Below, piece by piece: positions 1-8,821 of a DNA stretch of 64,000 nt (positions within the stretch are counted from its first letter, which is position 1; every line of letters begins with the position of its first letter). Below the pieces are notes generated by a model. The model worked only from the letters and a program-made list of their open reading frames with translations, made no database searches and was not told the origin of the DNA. Made by a program: the position numbers and the translations under genes. This DNA is from Oscillatoria sp. SIO1A7 (GTDB lineage: Bacteria; Cyanobacteriota; Cyanobacteriia; Cyanobacteriales; Laspinemataceae), in assembly GCA_010672965.1 (NCBI GenBank), contig JAAHFN010000025.1:1-64000 (forward strand), written 5' to 3'.

Positions 1-65
1 GCTTGAAACCTGAAAGCACCTAAATGTAAGACTTTCCGGCTCCCGAAAGCGATCGCGAAAATAGG

Positions 66-154
66 ATGAAGTTTCCCTACACCCTACACCCTACACCCAA
101 CACCCTACCCTACACCCCACACCCCACACCCCACACCCTACACCCTAAGTAACA
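66..154. repeat. 7-bp tandem repeats (CCCTACA / CCCCACA)
   Basis: Degenerate heptamer array just upstream of the MATE gene, ending at its start codon. This is the short tandemly repeated repetitive sequence type common in cyanobacterial spacers. The same heptamers recur near 39.4 kb and 43.0-43.2 kb. No ribosome-binding site is visible between the array and the ATG. Confidence 0.8.
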
Positions 155-1603
155 ATGCCAGACAAAGCTTTGGAAGAAGAAATCGAAAAGCGGGCAGAGC
201 AAAGTTGCGATGCTAGCGAGACAAAAGTAAGCGAGATAAAGGCTGAAAATATATTAGCGGCCGAAGGCTCCGAGGCTCTCCCGGGTATAACAGTTCCAGA
301 AGTGCTGAAGCTGGCTTTTCCAGCGATCGCCCAGCTTGTTTTGCAAAGTCAGGCCTTTTTCGCGGACAGCGTTATGCTGGGTCACTACTCCACCGATACC
401 CTAGCATCGATATTGGTTAGCGCCACTCTTTATTGGTGTCTGTACAGCACCCTATCGGCCTTTTCTATTGGGGCGATCGCTCTAGTCGGGCGAGCAGTTG
501 GTGCCCGAGATTCGCTACTGGCGGCGGCGGCGGCGCGGGGCAGTATTTTACTGGCTTTGGGACTCGGAGTTATTGTGGCCTTGCTCAGCACTTTGGGAAT
601 CGAGCCCTTTCTAGCTTTGTTTACCCTGGGCAGCCCAAGCGTACTTGCAGATGCCGATGCTTATCTGGACATTATGCTTTTGGCCATGCCCTTGCATATG
701 GTTGCGATATTAGCGGCCTCAGTTTTGCAAGCTTCTGGCAATACTAAGATTCCTTTTTTTGTCGCAGTCTTTGGCAACATCATTAATATCTTTATTAATT
801 ATTGCCTCATTTTTGGTAACTTTGGCGTGCCAACTTTGGGTATAAGAGGTGCGGCTATAGGTAGCGTGGTGGCGATCGCCATTAATGCCGTAACTCTAGT
901 AGGAATTCTTTTGCGAGGAACCAAAAACCTGAGCCTGCTCGGTTGGGGAGGAGAGCTAGCGGCTTTGCGTCGAGTCTTGCGCATTTCTGGAGCCGCATTT
1001 AGCGAGATATTATTTCGCAGTATCGGCTATCTCGCCTATACAGCTATGATTGGCAGCATTAGTAACGTGGCAATGGATGCCCACGAAGCAGTTATAGGAA
1101 TTGAAGTTTTCTCCTTTGAAACTGCCAATGGTTTTGGCATCGCTACTGCAGCAATAGTTTCTCAGTATCTCGGTGCCGATCGCCCCCAGTCAGCCGCCGC
1201 CGGGGCGAGACTTACTGCCTGGATTGCAGTAGCCACTCTCAGTATTGGTAGCGTGGTTTTCGTCCTCATTCCCGATAAATTAGTCGGCATCTTCTCCCAA
1301 GACCCGGAGATTCTCGCCATAGGAGTTCCTTGTTTCTATATTCTGGCTCTTGCCCAGCCCTTCATGGCCGCTAGCATAGTCCTCGAACAAACTCTACGCT
1401 CTGCCGGAGACACGCGATCGGCTTTCTATATTTCTATAGTCGGCTGGTTTGCCGTCCGCATAGTCTCGACATATTTCTTCACTTTTGTTTGGGGCTTTGG
1501 CCTCGCCGGGGTTTGGCTTGGTTCTGCCGCAGATTGGATAGTTAGAACTGCCTTACTTTTAATCGTCTTTGGGCGCGGTAAATGGCAAAAAGTTTTAGTT
1601 TAG
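155..1603 (+). CDS. MATE family efflux transporter
   Basis: A 482-residue polytopic inner-membrane protein. After a charged, Glu-rich N-terminal stretch of about 45 residues come roughly twelve hydrophobic segments in two related halves, as expected for MATE (MatE/NorM/DinF-like) exporters, which expel organic cations or drugs in exchange for H+ or Na+. Supporting segments are the opening 'LKLAFPAIAQLVLQSQAFFAD', the loop 'QASGNTKIPFFVA' in the first half and the matching 'LRSAGDTRSAFYI' in the second. Length is normal apart from the N-terminal extension, so translation might start a little further in. It stands alone: the next gene is on the other strand 1.2 kb away. The substrate cannot be inferred. 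Confidence 0.9.
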   Translation: MPDKALEEEIEKRAEQSCDASETKVSEIKAENILAAEGSEALPGITVPEVLKLAFPAIAQLVLQSQAFFADSVMLGHYSTDTLASILVSATLYWCLYSTLSAFSIGAIALVGRAVGARDSLLAAAAARGSILLALGLGVIVALLSTLGIEPFLALFTLGSPSVLADADAYLDIMLLAMPLHMVAILAASVLQASGNTKIPFFVAVFGNIINIFINYCLIFGNFGVPTLGIRGAAIGSVVAIAINAVTLVGILLRGTKNLSLLGWGGELAALRRVLRISGAAFSEILFRSIGYLAYTAMIGSISNVAMDAHEAVIGIEVFSFETANGFGIATAAIVSQYLGADRPQSAAAGARLTAWIAVATLSIGSVVFVLIPDKLVGIFSQDPEILAIGVPCFYILALAQPFMAASIVLEQTLRSAGDTRSAFYISIVGWFAVRIVSTYFFTFVWGFGLAGVWLGSAADWIVRTALLLIVFGRGKWQKVLV

Positions 1604-2115
1604 GGCATTGGGCATGGGGAATAGGGCACTGGGCAACCTCCCCCTCGCCTCCTGCGGGCGGTGTGGGTGGGTTGGAGGGTGCCCTTGGGGTGGGTGGCAT
1701 ATTCGCATTGGACAGTATCAGAGCGCGATCGCGATATGAGACTATCTACAAATTCTGATAAGTTAAAACCCAAAAAAAAATTAGTTAGTTTTCATTCAAA
1801 GTTTAGCTTGAAAATCAGTAATTGTTAGCAGCGCGAAAAATAATTAACAGCGATAGAGGGCAAGGGGCATTGGGCTCTATCGACCGGCCAGGAACCGCCT
1901 TACTGCTATAATTCTTGCTGGACATCTAAAACAAGCAAGGAGTATCTAGGGGACAAGGGGATAAGAGGACAAGGGGATAAGAGGACAAGGGGATAAGAGG
2001 ACAAGGGGATAAGAGGACAAGCCTCTTAGTCTCCAGGTCTCCCAGTCTCCAGGTCTCCCAGTCTCCCGGTCTCCCAGTCTCCCGGTCTCCGAAAGCCAGT
2101 GCAAAAAAAGAAGAC
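1604..2115. repeat. Gene-free spacer with low-complexity tandem repeats
   Basis: No convincing gene. It holds GGGCATGGG/GGGCACTGG heptamer-like repeats (about 1604-1640), an AT-rich stretch (1740-1850), an array of 'AGGGGATAAGAGGACA'-type units (about 1946-2022) and 'GTCTCCCAGTCTCCAG'-type units (about 2028-2092). Open frames here are by-products of the repeats. Confidence 0.75.
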
Positions 2116-2286
2116 GAATTTCTCCCAAGGGAAACCCACCCGCTGCCGCGATCTGTAGGAGCGGCGGGGGCTTTGGGGTGGGCTATCTTCCCACCCGGGC
2201 TAGCTATTGGAGTATGCCAACGGACAACTTTCCCTAAGCCCAAGGGCTTACTCCATGCCAGTCCGGTTTTTAAGGGAGAAGTTTTT
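2116..2286 (+). ncRNA. Candidate structured RNA, multi-hairpin with closing stem
   Basis: About 170 nt between two protein genes that folds well on paper. An 11-bp closing stem pairs 2116-2126 with 2274-2284 (core TTCTCCC/GGGAGAA) and is followed by a T-run. Inside are an 8-bp hairpin (CCCGCTGC with GCGGCGGG), a 7-bp hairpin (GGGTGGG with CCCACCC) and a 6-bp hairpin (TAAGCC with GGCTTA). AAACC at 2132-2136 can also pair with GGTTT at 2265-2269. Composition is unlike the low-complexity repeats beside it and no frame is plausible. The T-run at the right end favours plus-strand transcription. I could not match it to a known RNA: RNase P RNA, tmRNA and cobalamin-riboswitch signatures are absent, while 6S RNA remains possible by size. 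Confidence 0.4.
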
Positions 2287-2335
2287 TGTCTTTGAGTGAA
2301 AACCTCCTTGCTAAGTTTACTGTCGCTTTGTGTTT

Positions 2336-2368
2336 ACAAGGGTCGCGCTTAGACGTGGCCCTGTTTTT
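2336..2368 (+). terminator. Possible rho-independent terminator
   Basis: An imperfect GC-rich hairpin (AAGGGTCGCG ... CGTGGCCCT) is followed directly by seven T residues. It lies about 50 bp downstream of the candidate structured RNA and could end that transcript. Confidence 0.4.
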
Positions 2369-2635
2369 TTGCCCCCTCATGGAAGCTATAAAAGTATTTT
2401 AGCACTGTTTTGCGCGAAAAACAACATTCAATCCAAAAATTTTTTCACCTTCTGCACTTTTGCACGTTTTCCACTGTCGTATAGCCTAATGTTACAGAGA
2501 GCGATCGCCATTACCCCATCCCCGGCCAACAGATTGGCGCTGCACTACAAATATTCGCAGCGCCCCCTAACTGGCCCCGTATTTGACGAAGGTGTTGTAA
2601 TAACTAAGGTTATTTCTGATTGGGCATTGGGCATT

Positions 2636-2780
2636 GGTTGTCTCAAATTTATGTGAGGTTTCTGGGGCGAAACGGGCCCGCGCATCCCACTACGGAAATT
2701 ACCGTTATACAGCCGAGATGGTTGCTCTGATGCTGTCGCCCCTACGTTTTCGTTCATCATACTAATTTGAGACTCGCTAT
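2636..2780. mobile_element. MITE-like element, family C copy 1
   Basis: Ends are inverted (TGTCTCAAAT ... ATTTGAGACTCGCTA). The interior carries 'TTCTGGGGCGAAACG' and 'GATGCTGTCGCCCCTACG', shared with copies near 17.1 kb and 44.1-44.5 kb. There is no coding capacity, so it would need a transposase acting in trans. Confidence 0.7.
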
Positions 2781-2782
2781 AT

Positions 2783-2824
2783 AAGTCTCCAATGCCCAAT
2801 GCCCAATGCCCAATGCCCAATGCC
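2783..2824. repeat. CAATGCC heptamer array
   Basis: Perfect 7-bp tandem repeat abutting the 3' end of the STAND/WD40 gene. The same heptamer recurs near 7.8-8.0, 9.12, 27.55 and 40.84 kb. Confidence 0.85.
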
Positions 2825-5800
2825 TTACCTAATTTCCACTGCCCCTAATGCCCTGAGCGTCGCCCTTTGTGCCTCGCCGATGCCCGCGACGCCTGAGATA
2901 TTCGTGCCCTCGTAGGGTCTCGGCGCTCTCAGGGTTTTCAGACATTCTCGGCTCTTAACATCCCAGAGCTTAATCGTCTCGTCTTCACTGCCGCTGGCGA
3001 GCAGACTGCCATCGGGACTGAAGGCAGTAGAATGCACCCAATTGTCGTGTCCTTCTAAAATAGCCAGACATTGATAGGTACTGACATCCCAAAGCCTTAC
3101 GGTTCCGTCAACGCTACCGCTCGCCAGAATTTGACCGTCAGGACTGAAGGCTACGGAATAAACCCAATTGGTATGTCCCTGCAAAGTGGTTAAACATTGA
3201 TAGGTGCTGATGTCCCAGATGCGGATTGTTTTGTCGTCGCTAGCGCTAGCCAGTATTTGACCGTCAGGACTAAAGGCGACAGAGCTTATCTCTCGTTCGT
3301 GCGATCGCAAGGTAATGAAGCATTTGCCAGTGCGAACATCCCATAGCTTTACTGTATAGTCGCGACTGCCACTGGCGATCGTTTGACCGCAAGGACTGAA
3401 GGCCAAGGAATAAACCCGCTCTGTATGTCCCTGCCAAGTAGCCATGTACTGACCAGTCTGTGCGTCCCACAATTTTATCCTTTTATCATCGCCACCACTG
3501 GCGACGGTTTGACCTCCAGGACTAAAAGCAACCGAATAGATCCAACCATTATGTCCTCGTAAGGTAGCCAGACATTGGCCGGAGCTAACATCCCACAATT
3601 TCACAGTTTCGTCGTCGCTGCCGCTGGCCAAGGTTTGGCCGTCTGGACTGAAGGCAATAGTACGAACGATATCGGTATGTCCTCGCAAAATAGTCAGACA
3701 TTTACTATCGCGAACATTCCATAATCTTACCACTCCATTAGCGCTATCGCTAGCCAGAATATTGCCTTGGGGGCTGAATCGGACTGAGTAAATCCAGTCA
3801 GTACGTCCGCGCCAAGTAGCTACGCATTTGGCCGTATCTCTTTCCCGAATGTCCCAGAGTTTGATACTTTGGTCGTAGCTGCCACTGGCCAGAGTTTGCC
3901 CGTCGGGGCTAAAGGCAACCGAACGAATCCAATCCGCATGTTCCCGCAAAGTAGAGAAGAGCCGAGGTTTGCGAATATCTCCAATGTCCCATAAATTGAT
4001 AGTATGGTCGTGGCTGCCGCTAGCCAGAGTTTGTCCGTCGAGGCTAAAAACAAGCGAGCGAACTGAATCGCTATGTTTTTGTAAAATAGTCAGACATTCG
4101 ATCTTGCTAGCATCTCGGATATCCCATAGCTTTACAGTCTTGTCGTAACTGCCACTGGCTAAGGTTTGACCGTCGGGACTAAAGGTCACTGTATATGTAG
4201 TTTTGTCGTGAGCCTGCCAAGCAGCTAAAAACTTAGCCCCGCTAACATCCCAGAGTTTAACTTCGCCATTTTTTGTGCCGCTAGCTATGGTTATGCCGTC
4301 GGGACTGAGGGCTACGGAATAAACCCAATCGCTGTATTCTTGTAAAATAACTCGGCATTCGCCCGAGGAAACATCCCATAAACGCACGGTTTTGTCCCTG
4401 CTGGCAGTGGCAAGGGTTTGTCCGTCGGGACTAAAGGCGACTGAATTGACCCAATTACTATGCCCTTGTAATGTTTTGATACAGTCGCCGGTATCCACAT
4501 TCCACAAACGCGCAGTTTCGTCATAACTGCCGGTAGCTGCAATATCGCCTTGAGGACTGAAAGCAACCGAACGGATACCGGCGATATGTCCTTTGCAGGT
4601 TAAAATTCTTTTGCCGCTGGCTACTTGCCAGAATTGCAGCTCGCCGCCGTAATCCCCGGTAGCCAAGATGCTGCCATCGGGGCTGAATGCCACTGCCAGA
4701 ATCCGGCCAAAGGTTTCGGCGAAAACAGACTTAGACAGATCTGCGCCAGCAAAATTAACATCATGCAAGTTCGCCTGCTGGAGGAAAGCTTGCCAAACCG
4801 TTAACTTAGAAAAATCGTAACCGGATAGAGTCGGCTTCAGGTGACAAAGGAGATTGAGAATATTGCCGGCGGCATAGCCGGGGGGCAAGTCCGATCGCTC
4901 GCGCAACTTTTGCAGCAAGTCTCCCAAGCGCGCTTCCAAATTAACGGCGCTATCGGCAACGGGTTTGAGAATCAAGCGGACTTGGGTTTCTCTTATATAA
5001 TCCTTGGCCGTAGCCTGAATCAAAGGATGGCTATTAAAAAGGGCGATATCTCCAGTAGCGATTTCTCCGCCAAAAAGCTCTATCAGACGATCGCTAGTAT
5101 ATTCCATCACCATCGCTTGCAGAGTAAAAGCCGCCTCGCTAGTTTCTATCAGCGATCGCGCCACCAAAGATTTCAGCCCTTCCATAAATTGGCGGCGGGG
5201 CACCGGCGGCACCAACTGCTCGCGCAACTCCAAAGTAGATATCGGCTCCCGGGCTATAGCCAGCCAATACATCATCTGCTTTTGCAACTCCGACAGGCGA
5301 TCGAATTGCTCGTCCAACAAATCGCGAATCCCATCAAAAGCAACTGACTCTTGGCTTAAAAACTCGTCAATATCCCCATCGTACAACTCCTTAATAGTAG
5401 TAGCCGCTATTTTCAGCGCCAGGGGATTGCCGCAACAGCGACGAATTAGCTCTCGGCCTCCCTCCGCAAAACTGCCAGGAGACAGCCCTTTGGTCTTGAA
5501 AATTTCGCAACCTTCGGAATCTTCCAATCCCTGGAGCTGGAGCGATCGCGCCGGCAGAGTTTCTCCTTCTAGCGCCGCCAGTTCCTTCGGCTTTTCCCGA
5601 CTGGTCAGCATCAAGCAACTTCGGTGCTGCGACTCTCCCGCTCGGGCGATAAGTTCCCCGTAATCTTCATAGCCAGAGCGATATTGACCGGTGCGCTGCT
5701 CGCTGCCTCCATCGCTCGCTTGGTCTCCCACCAAAATCGACTCTGCATTATCCAGAATCACCAAGCAGCGACGCTGGCGAAAATAATCCATCAGCCGCAA

Positions 5801-6358
5801 TAGTTTGCCCTCCGTCGTTTCCGGCAAAAGGCTTTCTTTTTGCTGGGACAAAAACCGAACCAGCTCCGTCAGAACATCTTCCAGAGGCGGCGCGTTGCGG
5901 AGACTGCGCCAAATCGCATAATCAAATTCATGCTGAATCTCCTTCCCCACCAGCACCGAAAGCGCCGTCTTGCCAATGCCGCCGATACCCAGCAGCACCA
6001 CCAGCCGACATTTATCCCGCAAAATCCATTCTTTCAGAGTTGCCAGCTCTCCAGCGCGCCCGAAAAAAAATGCAACATCCGGCGCGTCGCCCCAATCCCG
6101 GCGAGGGTTGGCCAGGATATATTCCGGGCCAGATTCCGTCTCCATACAGGAGATTGCCTGCCAATTCAAATTCAGCTTCTCGCTGATTTCGATAAAATTC
6201 AGGCGATCGACTGGTTTGCCATTAAGAAAGCTGGCCACCGTTGTCCGCGACAGTCCCAATTCCGTTGCCAGCGCCGTCTGGCTCGGAAAAGCATTCCGCG
6301 CCAGCGCCAATTTAACAGTCTTAATCGATTCTGGGGCAACTTTTAGAGAACGAGCCAT
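2825..6358 (-). CDS. HTH / NB-ARC / WD40 STAND protein
   Basis: 1177 residues from the ATG chosen here. An upstream in-frame start exists at 6577, but the extra 73 residues are encoded by low-complexity spacer repeats. Order: a helix-turn-helix-like N-terminus (about 1-75; 'ATELGLSRTTVASFLNGK'); an NB-ARC/STAND ATPase with P-loop 'LGIGGIGKTA', Walker B 'RCLVILDNAE' and 'CGNPLAL'; a winged-helix/linker region; a short pentapeptide-like stretch ('ANLHDVNFAGADLS'); then 14 WD40 repeats of about 42 residues, enough for two seven-bladed propellers. In this family the propellers hold the ATPase inactive until a ligand is sensed; that is family knowledge, and no ligand can be read here. The HTH-like end suggests DNA or partner binding. 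It is a lone minus-strand gene. Confidence 0.9.
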   Translation of the reverse strand: MARSLKVAPESIKTVKLALARNAFPSQTALATELGLSRTTVASFLNGKPVDRLNFIEISEKLNLNWQAISCMETESGPEYILANPRRDWGDAPDVAFFFGRAGELATLKEWILRDKCRLVVLLGIGGIGKTALSVLVGKEIQHEFDYAIWRSLRNAPPLEDVLTELVRFLSQQKESLLPETTEGKLLRLMDYFRQRRCLVILDNAESILVGDQASDGGSEQRTGQYRSGYEDYGELIARAGESQHRSCLMLTSREKPKELAALEGETLPARSLQLQGLEDSEGCEIFKTKGLSPGSFAEGGRELIRRCCGNPLALKIAATTIKELYDGDIDEFLSQESVAFDGIRDLLDEQFDRLSELQKQMMYWLAIAREPISTLELREQLVPPVPRRQFMEGLKSLVARSLIETSEAAFTLQAMVMEYTSDRLIELFGGEIATGDIALFNSHPLIQATAKDYIRETQVRLILKPVADSAVNLEARLGDLLQKLRERSDLPPGYAAGNILNLLCHLKPTLSGYDFSKLTVWQAFLQQANLHDVNFAGADLSKSVFAETFGRILAVAFSPDGSILATGDYGGELQFWQVASGKRILTCKGHIAGIRSVAFSPQGDIAATGSYDETARLWNVDTGDCIKTLQGHSNWVNSVAFSPDGQTLATASRDKTVRLWDVSSGECRVILQEYSDWVYSVALSPDGITIASGTKNGEVKLWDVSGAKFLAAWQAHDKTTYTVTFSPDGQTLASGSYDKTVKLWDIRDASKIECLTILQKHSDSVRSLVFSLDGQTLASGSHDHTINLWDIGDIRKPRLFSTLREHADWIRSVAFSPDGQTLASGSYDQSIKLWDIRERDTAKCVATWRGRTDWIYSVRFSPQGNILASDSANGVVRLWNVRDSKCLTILRGHTDIVRTIAFSPDGQTLASGSDDETVKLWDVSSGQCLATLRGHNGWIYSVAFSPGGQTVASGGDDKRIKLWDAQTGQYMATWQGHTERVYSLAFSPCGQTIASGSRDYTVKLWDVRTGKCFITLRSHEREISSVAFSPDGQILASASDDKTIRIWDISTYQCLTTLQGHTNWVYSVAFSPDGQILASGSVDGTVRLWDVSTYQCLAILEGHDNWVHSTAFSPDGSLLASGSEDETIKLWDVKSRECLKTLRAPRPYEGTNISGVAGIGEAQRATLRALGAVEIR

Positions 6359-6361
6359 TGT

Positions 6362-6530
6362 TTTGGGTGGGGTGTGGGGTTTAGGGTGTCGGGTGTCGGG
6401 TGTCGGGTGTCGGGTGTGGGGGCAGGGGAGCAGGGAGCAAGGGGGCAGGGGAGCAAGGGGGCAGGGGAGCAGCAGGGGAGCAAGGGGGCAGGGGAGCAGC
6501 AGGGGGACTTGGGGACCCTTCGGCAAGCTC
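6362..6530. repeat. Low-complexity spacer repeats upstream of STAND gene
   Basis: GGTGTCGGGT (about 6384-6418) and AGCAGGGGAGCAAGGGGGC (about 6425-6505) arrays directly upstream of the gene's ATG. They are open in several frames and create a spurious 73-residue N-terminal extension. Confidence 0.8.
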
Positions 6531-6605
6531 AGGACATGCTTGGGGACTTGGGGGGAGAGAGCGGCGATCGCCTGCAATACTCAACCCACGCATTATCTTA
6601 GGTTA

Positions 6606-6737
6606 GGGACAAGCGACTGCAAATTTAGTACCAGTCCAAGAACGTTCTTTGACTGTCACCGTTCGGGCGCTCGCCTGTCGTAGGCGAAAGCCTGCCCAAG
6701 GAGGGCATAGCCGGTACATTATTAACTTGCAAGTCCC
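6606..6737. mobile_element. MITE-like element, family B copy 1
   Basis: 132 bp with GGGAC ... GTCCC ends, flanked by TTA on both sides (6603-6605 and 6738-6740), read as a 3-bp target duplication. Shared interior includes 'AAATTTAGTACCAGTCCAAG', 'CCGTTCGGGCGCTCGCCTGTC' shortened variants and 'GGTACATTATTAACTTGC'. Confidence 0.75.
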
Positions 6738-6748
6738 TTAGCTAGTTT

Positions 6749-7294
6749 TTAGCTTGCCAAGATTGGTCTTTTCATTACGCAAGCAACCCTTCCGTAAGCT
6801 GGATACGATCCCTCCAGCCCTTCTAAAGTATTATGAACGATATCTTCCAAATCGCCACACTTGCTCGTCCATTGCCCGGAAGGAAGCTGCCGAGCAACGT
6901 GAGTTGGAATTTCATCTTCATCTGCATAGATGGCTACCTTATCGAAACCAATTTCTAGGTTGCTGTTGTCGGAAACTTTATATCCCAAGCTTTGAAAAAC
7001 GCGGATGAAGGCGGGTAAAGATTCAACCCTTGCAGGACTTACGCAAAATATCCATATCTAGTTGTTTGTAGGGGCAATCCCCCCGTGGTTGCCCCGATTT
7101 ATAGCGTCGTTGCGTAAGTCCTGCCTTGGTTCTTCCGGCCAGTAATAGGGATTTATATCGACTGGCCACCAAGGGCGATCGCTCTCCCCTGCTGCCCAAG
7201 CCACACAGTTGTATTCCCGCGTTCTGGGGCTCTCCAGCCGATATCCAGTCTTGCGGAGATTCGGGAAACGAATTTCCAGGGAAATTGATTGCAT
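6749..7294 (-). pseudogene. DUF7689-like protein gene split by a 91-bp MITE
   Basis: Two pieces of one gene in the same frame. The N-terminal 57 codons (start 7294; 'EYNCVAWAAGESDRPWWP' ... 'YYWPEEPR') and the C-terminal 92 codons ('VESLPAFIRVFQSLGYKV' ... 'THVARQLPSGQWTSK' ... 'EGLEGSYPAYGRVACVMKRP') are separated by a family-A element at 7033-7123 that supplies an in-frame TAG (7058-7060). Removing the element plus one copy of the 5-bp duplication CCTTG joins the pieces as '...WPEEPRVESLPAF...', a continuous 149-residue protein of normal length for this cyanobacterial family. Its function is unknown; the NCVAWA motif resembles a cysteine-peptidase-like core. It starts immediately after the stop of the upstream gene, so the two form an operon. 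As it stands only a truncated 78-residue product would be made. Confidence 0.75.
7033..7123. mobile_element. MITE family A copy, inside the DUF7689-like gene
   Basis: 91 bp; terminal inverted repeats CAGGACTTACGCA / TGCGTAAGTCCTG; direct repeat CCTTG on each side (7028-7032, 7124-7128). The interior contains a smaller GGGGCAATCCCCCC-type palindrome. No coding capacity. Confidence 0.9.
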
Positions 7295-7630
7295 CTAGAT
7301 TAGTCCCTTATCCCTGCCCCACTGCAACCAGACTTCAACTGCCTGTTTAAAATTATCTTCTCGGCTGACCGGGTTTTCGCCAGTAATAGCAACCAAAGCC
7401 ACAAACCAATGATCTGGATATCGCTCAAACTCTCGCAGAATTAGCGGAACCACGGCTTGACCCATACTAATAATTTTTTTATAAGCCGGATGATTTGACT
7501 TTTTGGTTATTGACGATAGCATCTCCGTATCGTAGCGCCATTGTTCGGCCAATTCTAAAAATGTTTTTTCTAAGTCCGCCTCTTGGGGAAGCGAGTCACT
7601 TTGAGGGTAATCTGCCCGAGTCATTTCCAT
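7295..7630 (-). CDS. Conserved hypothetical protein, partner of DUF7689-like gene
   Basis: A 111-residue soluble, acidic protein ('DLEKTFLELAEQWRYDTEMLS' shortened to its core, 'HPAYKKIISMGQAVVPLILRE', 'HWFVALVAITGENPV', 'AVEVWLQWGRDKGLI'). No signal peptide or membrane segment. Its stop (7295-7297) abuts the start of the following split gene with no spacing, showing translational coupling. From memory, such pairs recur in cyanobacteria and the pairing may be functional, but no biochemical role is known to me. The gene itself is intact although its partner is disrupted. Confidence 0.7.
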   Translation of the reverse strand: MEMTRADYPQSDSLPQEADLEKTFLELAEQWRYDTEMLSSITKKSNHPAYKKIISMGQAVVPLILREFERYPDHWFVALVAITGENPVSREDNFKQAVEVWLQWGRDKGLI

Positions 7631-7639
7631 TTCCTCAAC

Positions 7640-8040
<401 letters not shown>

Positions 8041-8043
8041 GAC

Positions 8044-8712
8044 TTAGGTTCTAGCATTAGGCTCGCTCTCGCTCCCAACAGCTAAATCGATTTGGCCACC
8101 GAAAAGCTTTGGGAAAAACAAGCCAGAATTGGCTTTATAGGCAGCAAATTCTGGATAGCGAGATAGCGATCGCTCTTTTTTTAACATATTGGGAATCCAT
8201 ACTCCAGCAATATATGCTGCTAAAACTATAAATGGCAGCCAGTGCCAAGCTAGCAAAGCAAAAGAAATGTAAATCGAGGCTTCTCCTAAATAGTTTGTAT
8301 TGCGACAGCGAGCGAAGAATCCTTCAGCAATCAATCCGCGACGATATTTAAGGGTATAATATTTTTGTGCGTCGCTACCGTAAACTAGAAAAACGCCTAT
8401 AATGTTCAGAAAAATAGCACCGGCTACTAAGGGAATGGGGGGAACGAAGCCACTGGATATAAGCATAAAAGGCGCAATCCAGTAGGTTCCTAGGATTATA
8501 AACGTAACTATTCCCATTGCGAGGGGCAACTCTTCTTCCCAGCTTTTATCCGCGAACATGCGATCTTTGAGCAGCCAGAGAACGCAATAGCTTCCGTGGA
8601 GAGCTAGATATATCCAGGGTCCGAGAGTAAAATTGTCGTATAGGAACATCAACCCCAGAACGAAGAGGGGCGTTGCAGCCTTATGTAAGTTGATAGCGTG
8701 TTTGATTTTCAT
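8044..8712 (-). CDS. DUF1295 / isoprenylcysteine methyltransferase-like membrane protein
   Basis: 222 residues with about six hydrophobic segments. The C-terminal half carries the fold-specific pattern of the DUF1295 / steroid 5-alpha-reductase / ICMT group: 'GLIAEGFFARCRNTNYLGE' followed by 'KERSLSRYPEFAAYK'. Those enzymes are integral-membrane reductases or SAM-dependent methyltransferases acting on lipid-like substrates; which activity this one has cannot be decided from sequence. Only 6 bp separate the ATG from a family-B element, so the original leader has been displaced and no Shine-Dalgarno sequence is visible. It is a monocistronic minus-strand gene. Confidence 0.75.
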   Translation of the reverse strand: MKIKHAINLHKAATPLFVLGLMFLYDNFTLGPWIYLALHGSYCVLWLLKDRMFADKSWEEELPLAMGIVTFIILGTYWIAPFMLISSGFVPPIPLVAGAIFLNIIGVFLVYGSDAQKYYTLKYRRGLIAEGFFARCRNTNYLGEASIYISFALLAWHWLPFIVLAAYIAGVWIPNMLKKERSLSRYPEFAAYKANSGLFFPKLFGGQIDLAVGSESEPNART

Positions 8713-8718
8713 GGCCTA

Positions 8719-8821
8719 GGGACTTGCAAGTTAATAATGTACCGGGCAACGACCAAGCGAGCGCCCGAACGGTGACAATTAAAGAACACTATTACTGGTA
8801 CTTTGTTTCTGCGCAAGTCCC
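8719..8821. mobile_element. MITE-like element, family B copy 2
   Basis: 103 bp with GGGACTTGCA ... TGCGCAAGTCCC ends and CTA duplicated on both sides (8716-8718, 8822-8824). The interior shares 'GTTAATAATGTACCGG' and 'GAGCGCCCGAACGGTGAC' with other copies. It sits 6 bp from the start codon of the DUF1295 gene. Confidence 0.8.

Noticed and set aside
1926-2243. 105- and 60-codon minus-strand frames
   Set aside because: They consist of translated 16- and 19-bp tandem repeats (SPCPLIPLSS-type protein) and overlap the candidate structured RNA.
2116-2286. Cobalamin riboswitch
   Set aside because: GGGAA and CCCGC-like pieces occur, but the conserved AGCCAGGAGACCTGCC-type B12 box is absent and no cobalamin gene follows.
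2330-2656. 108-codon plus-strand frame
   Set aside because: It crosses a terminator-like hairpin and the start of a family-C element; no ribosome-binding site and unnatural composition.
6359-6577. 73-residue N-terminal extension of the STAND protein
   Set aside because: Encoded by spacer repeats (PCPLAPLLL-type); the HTH domain starts at the internal ATG.
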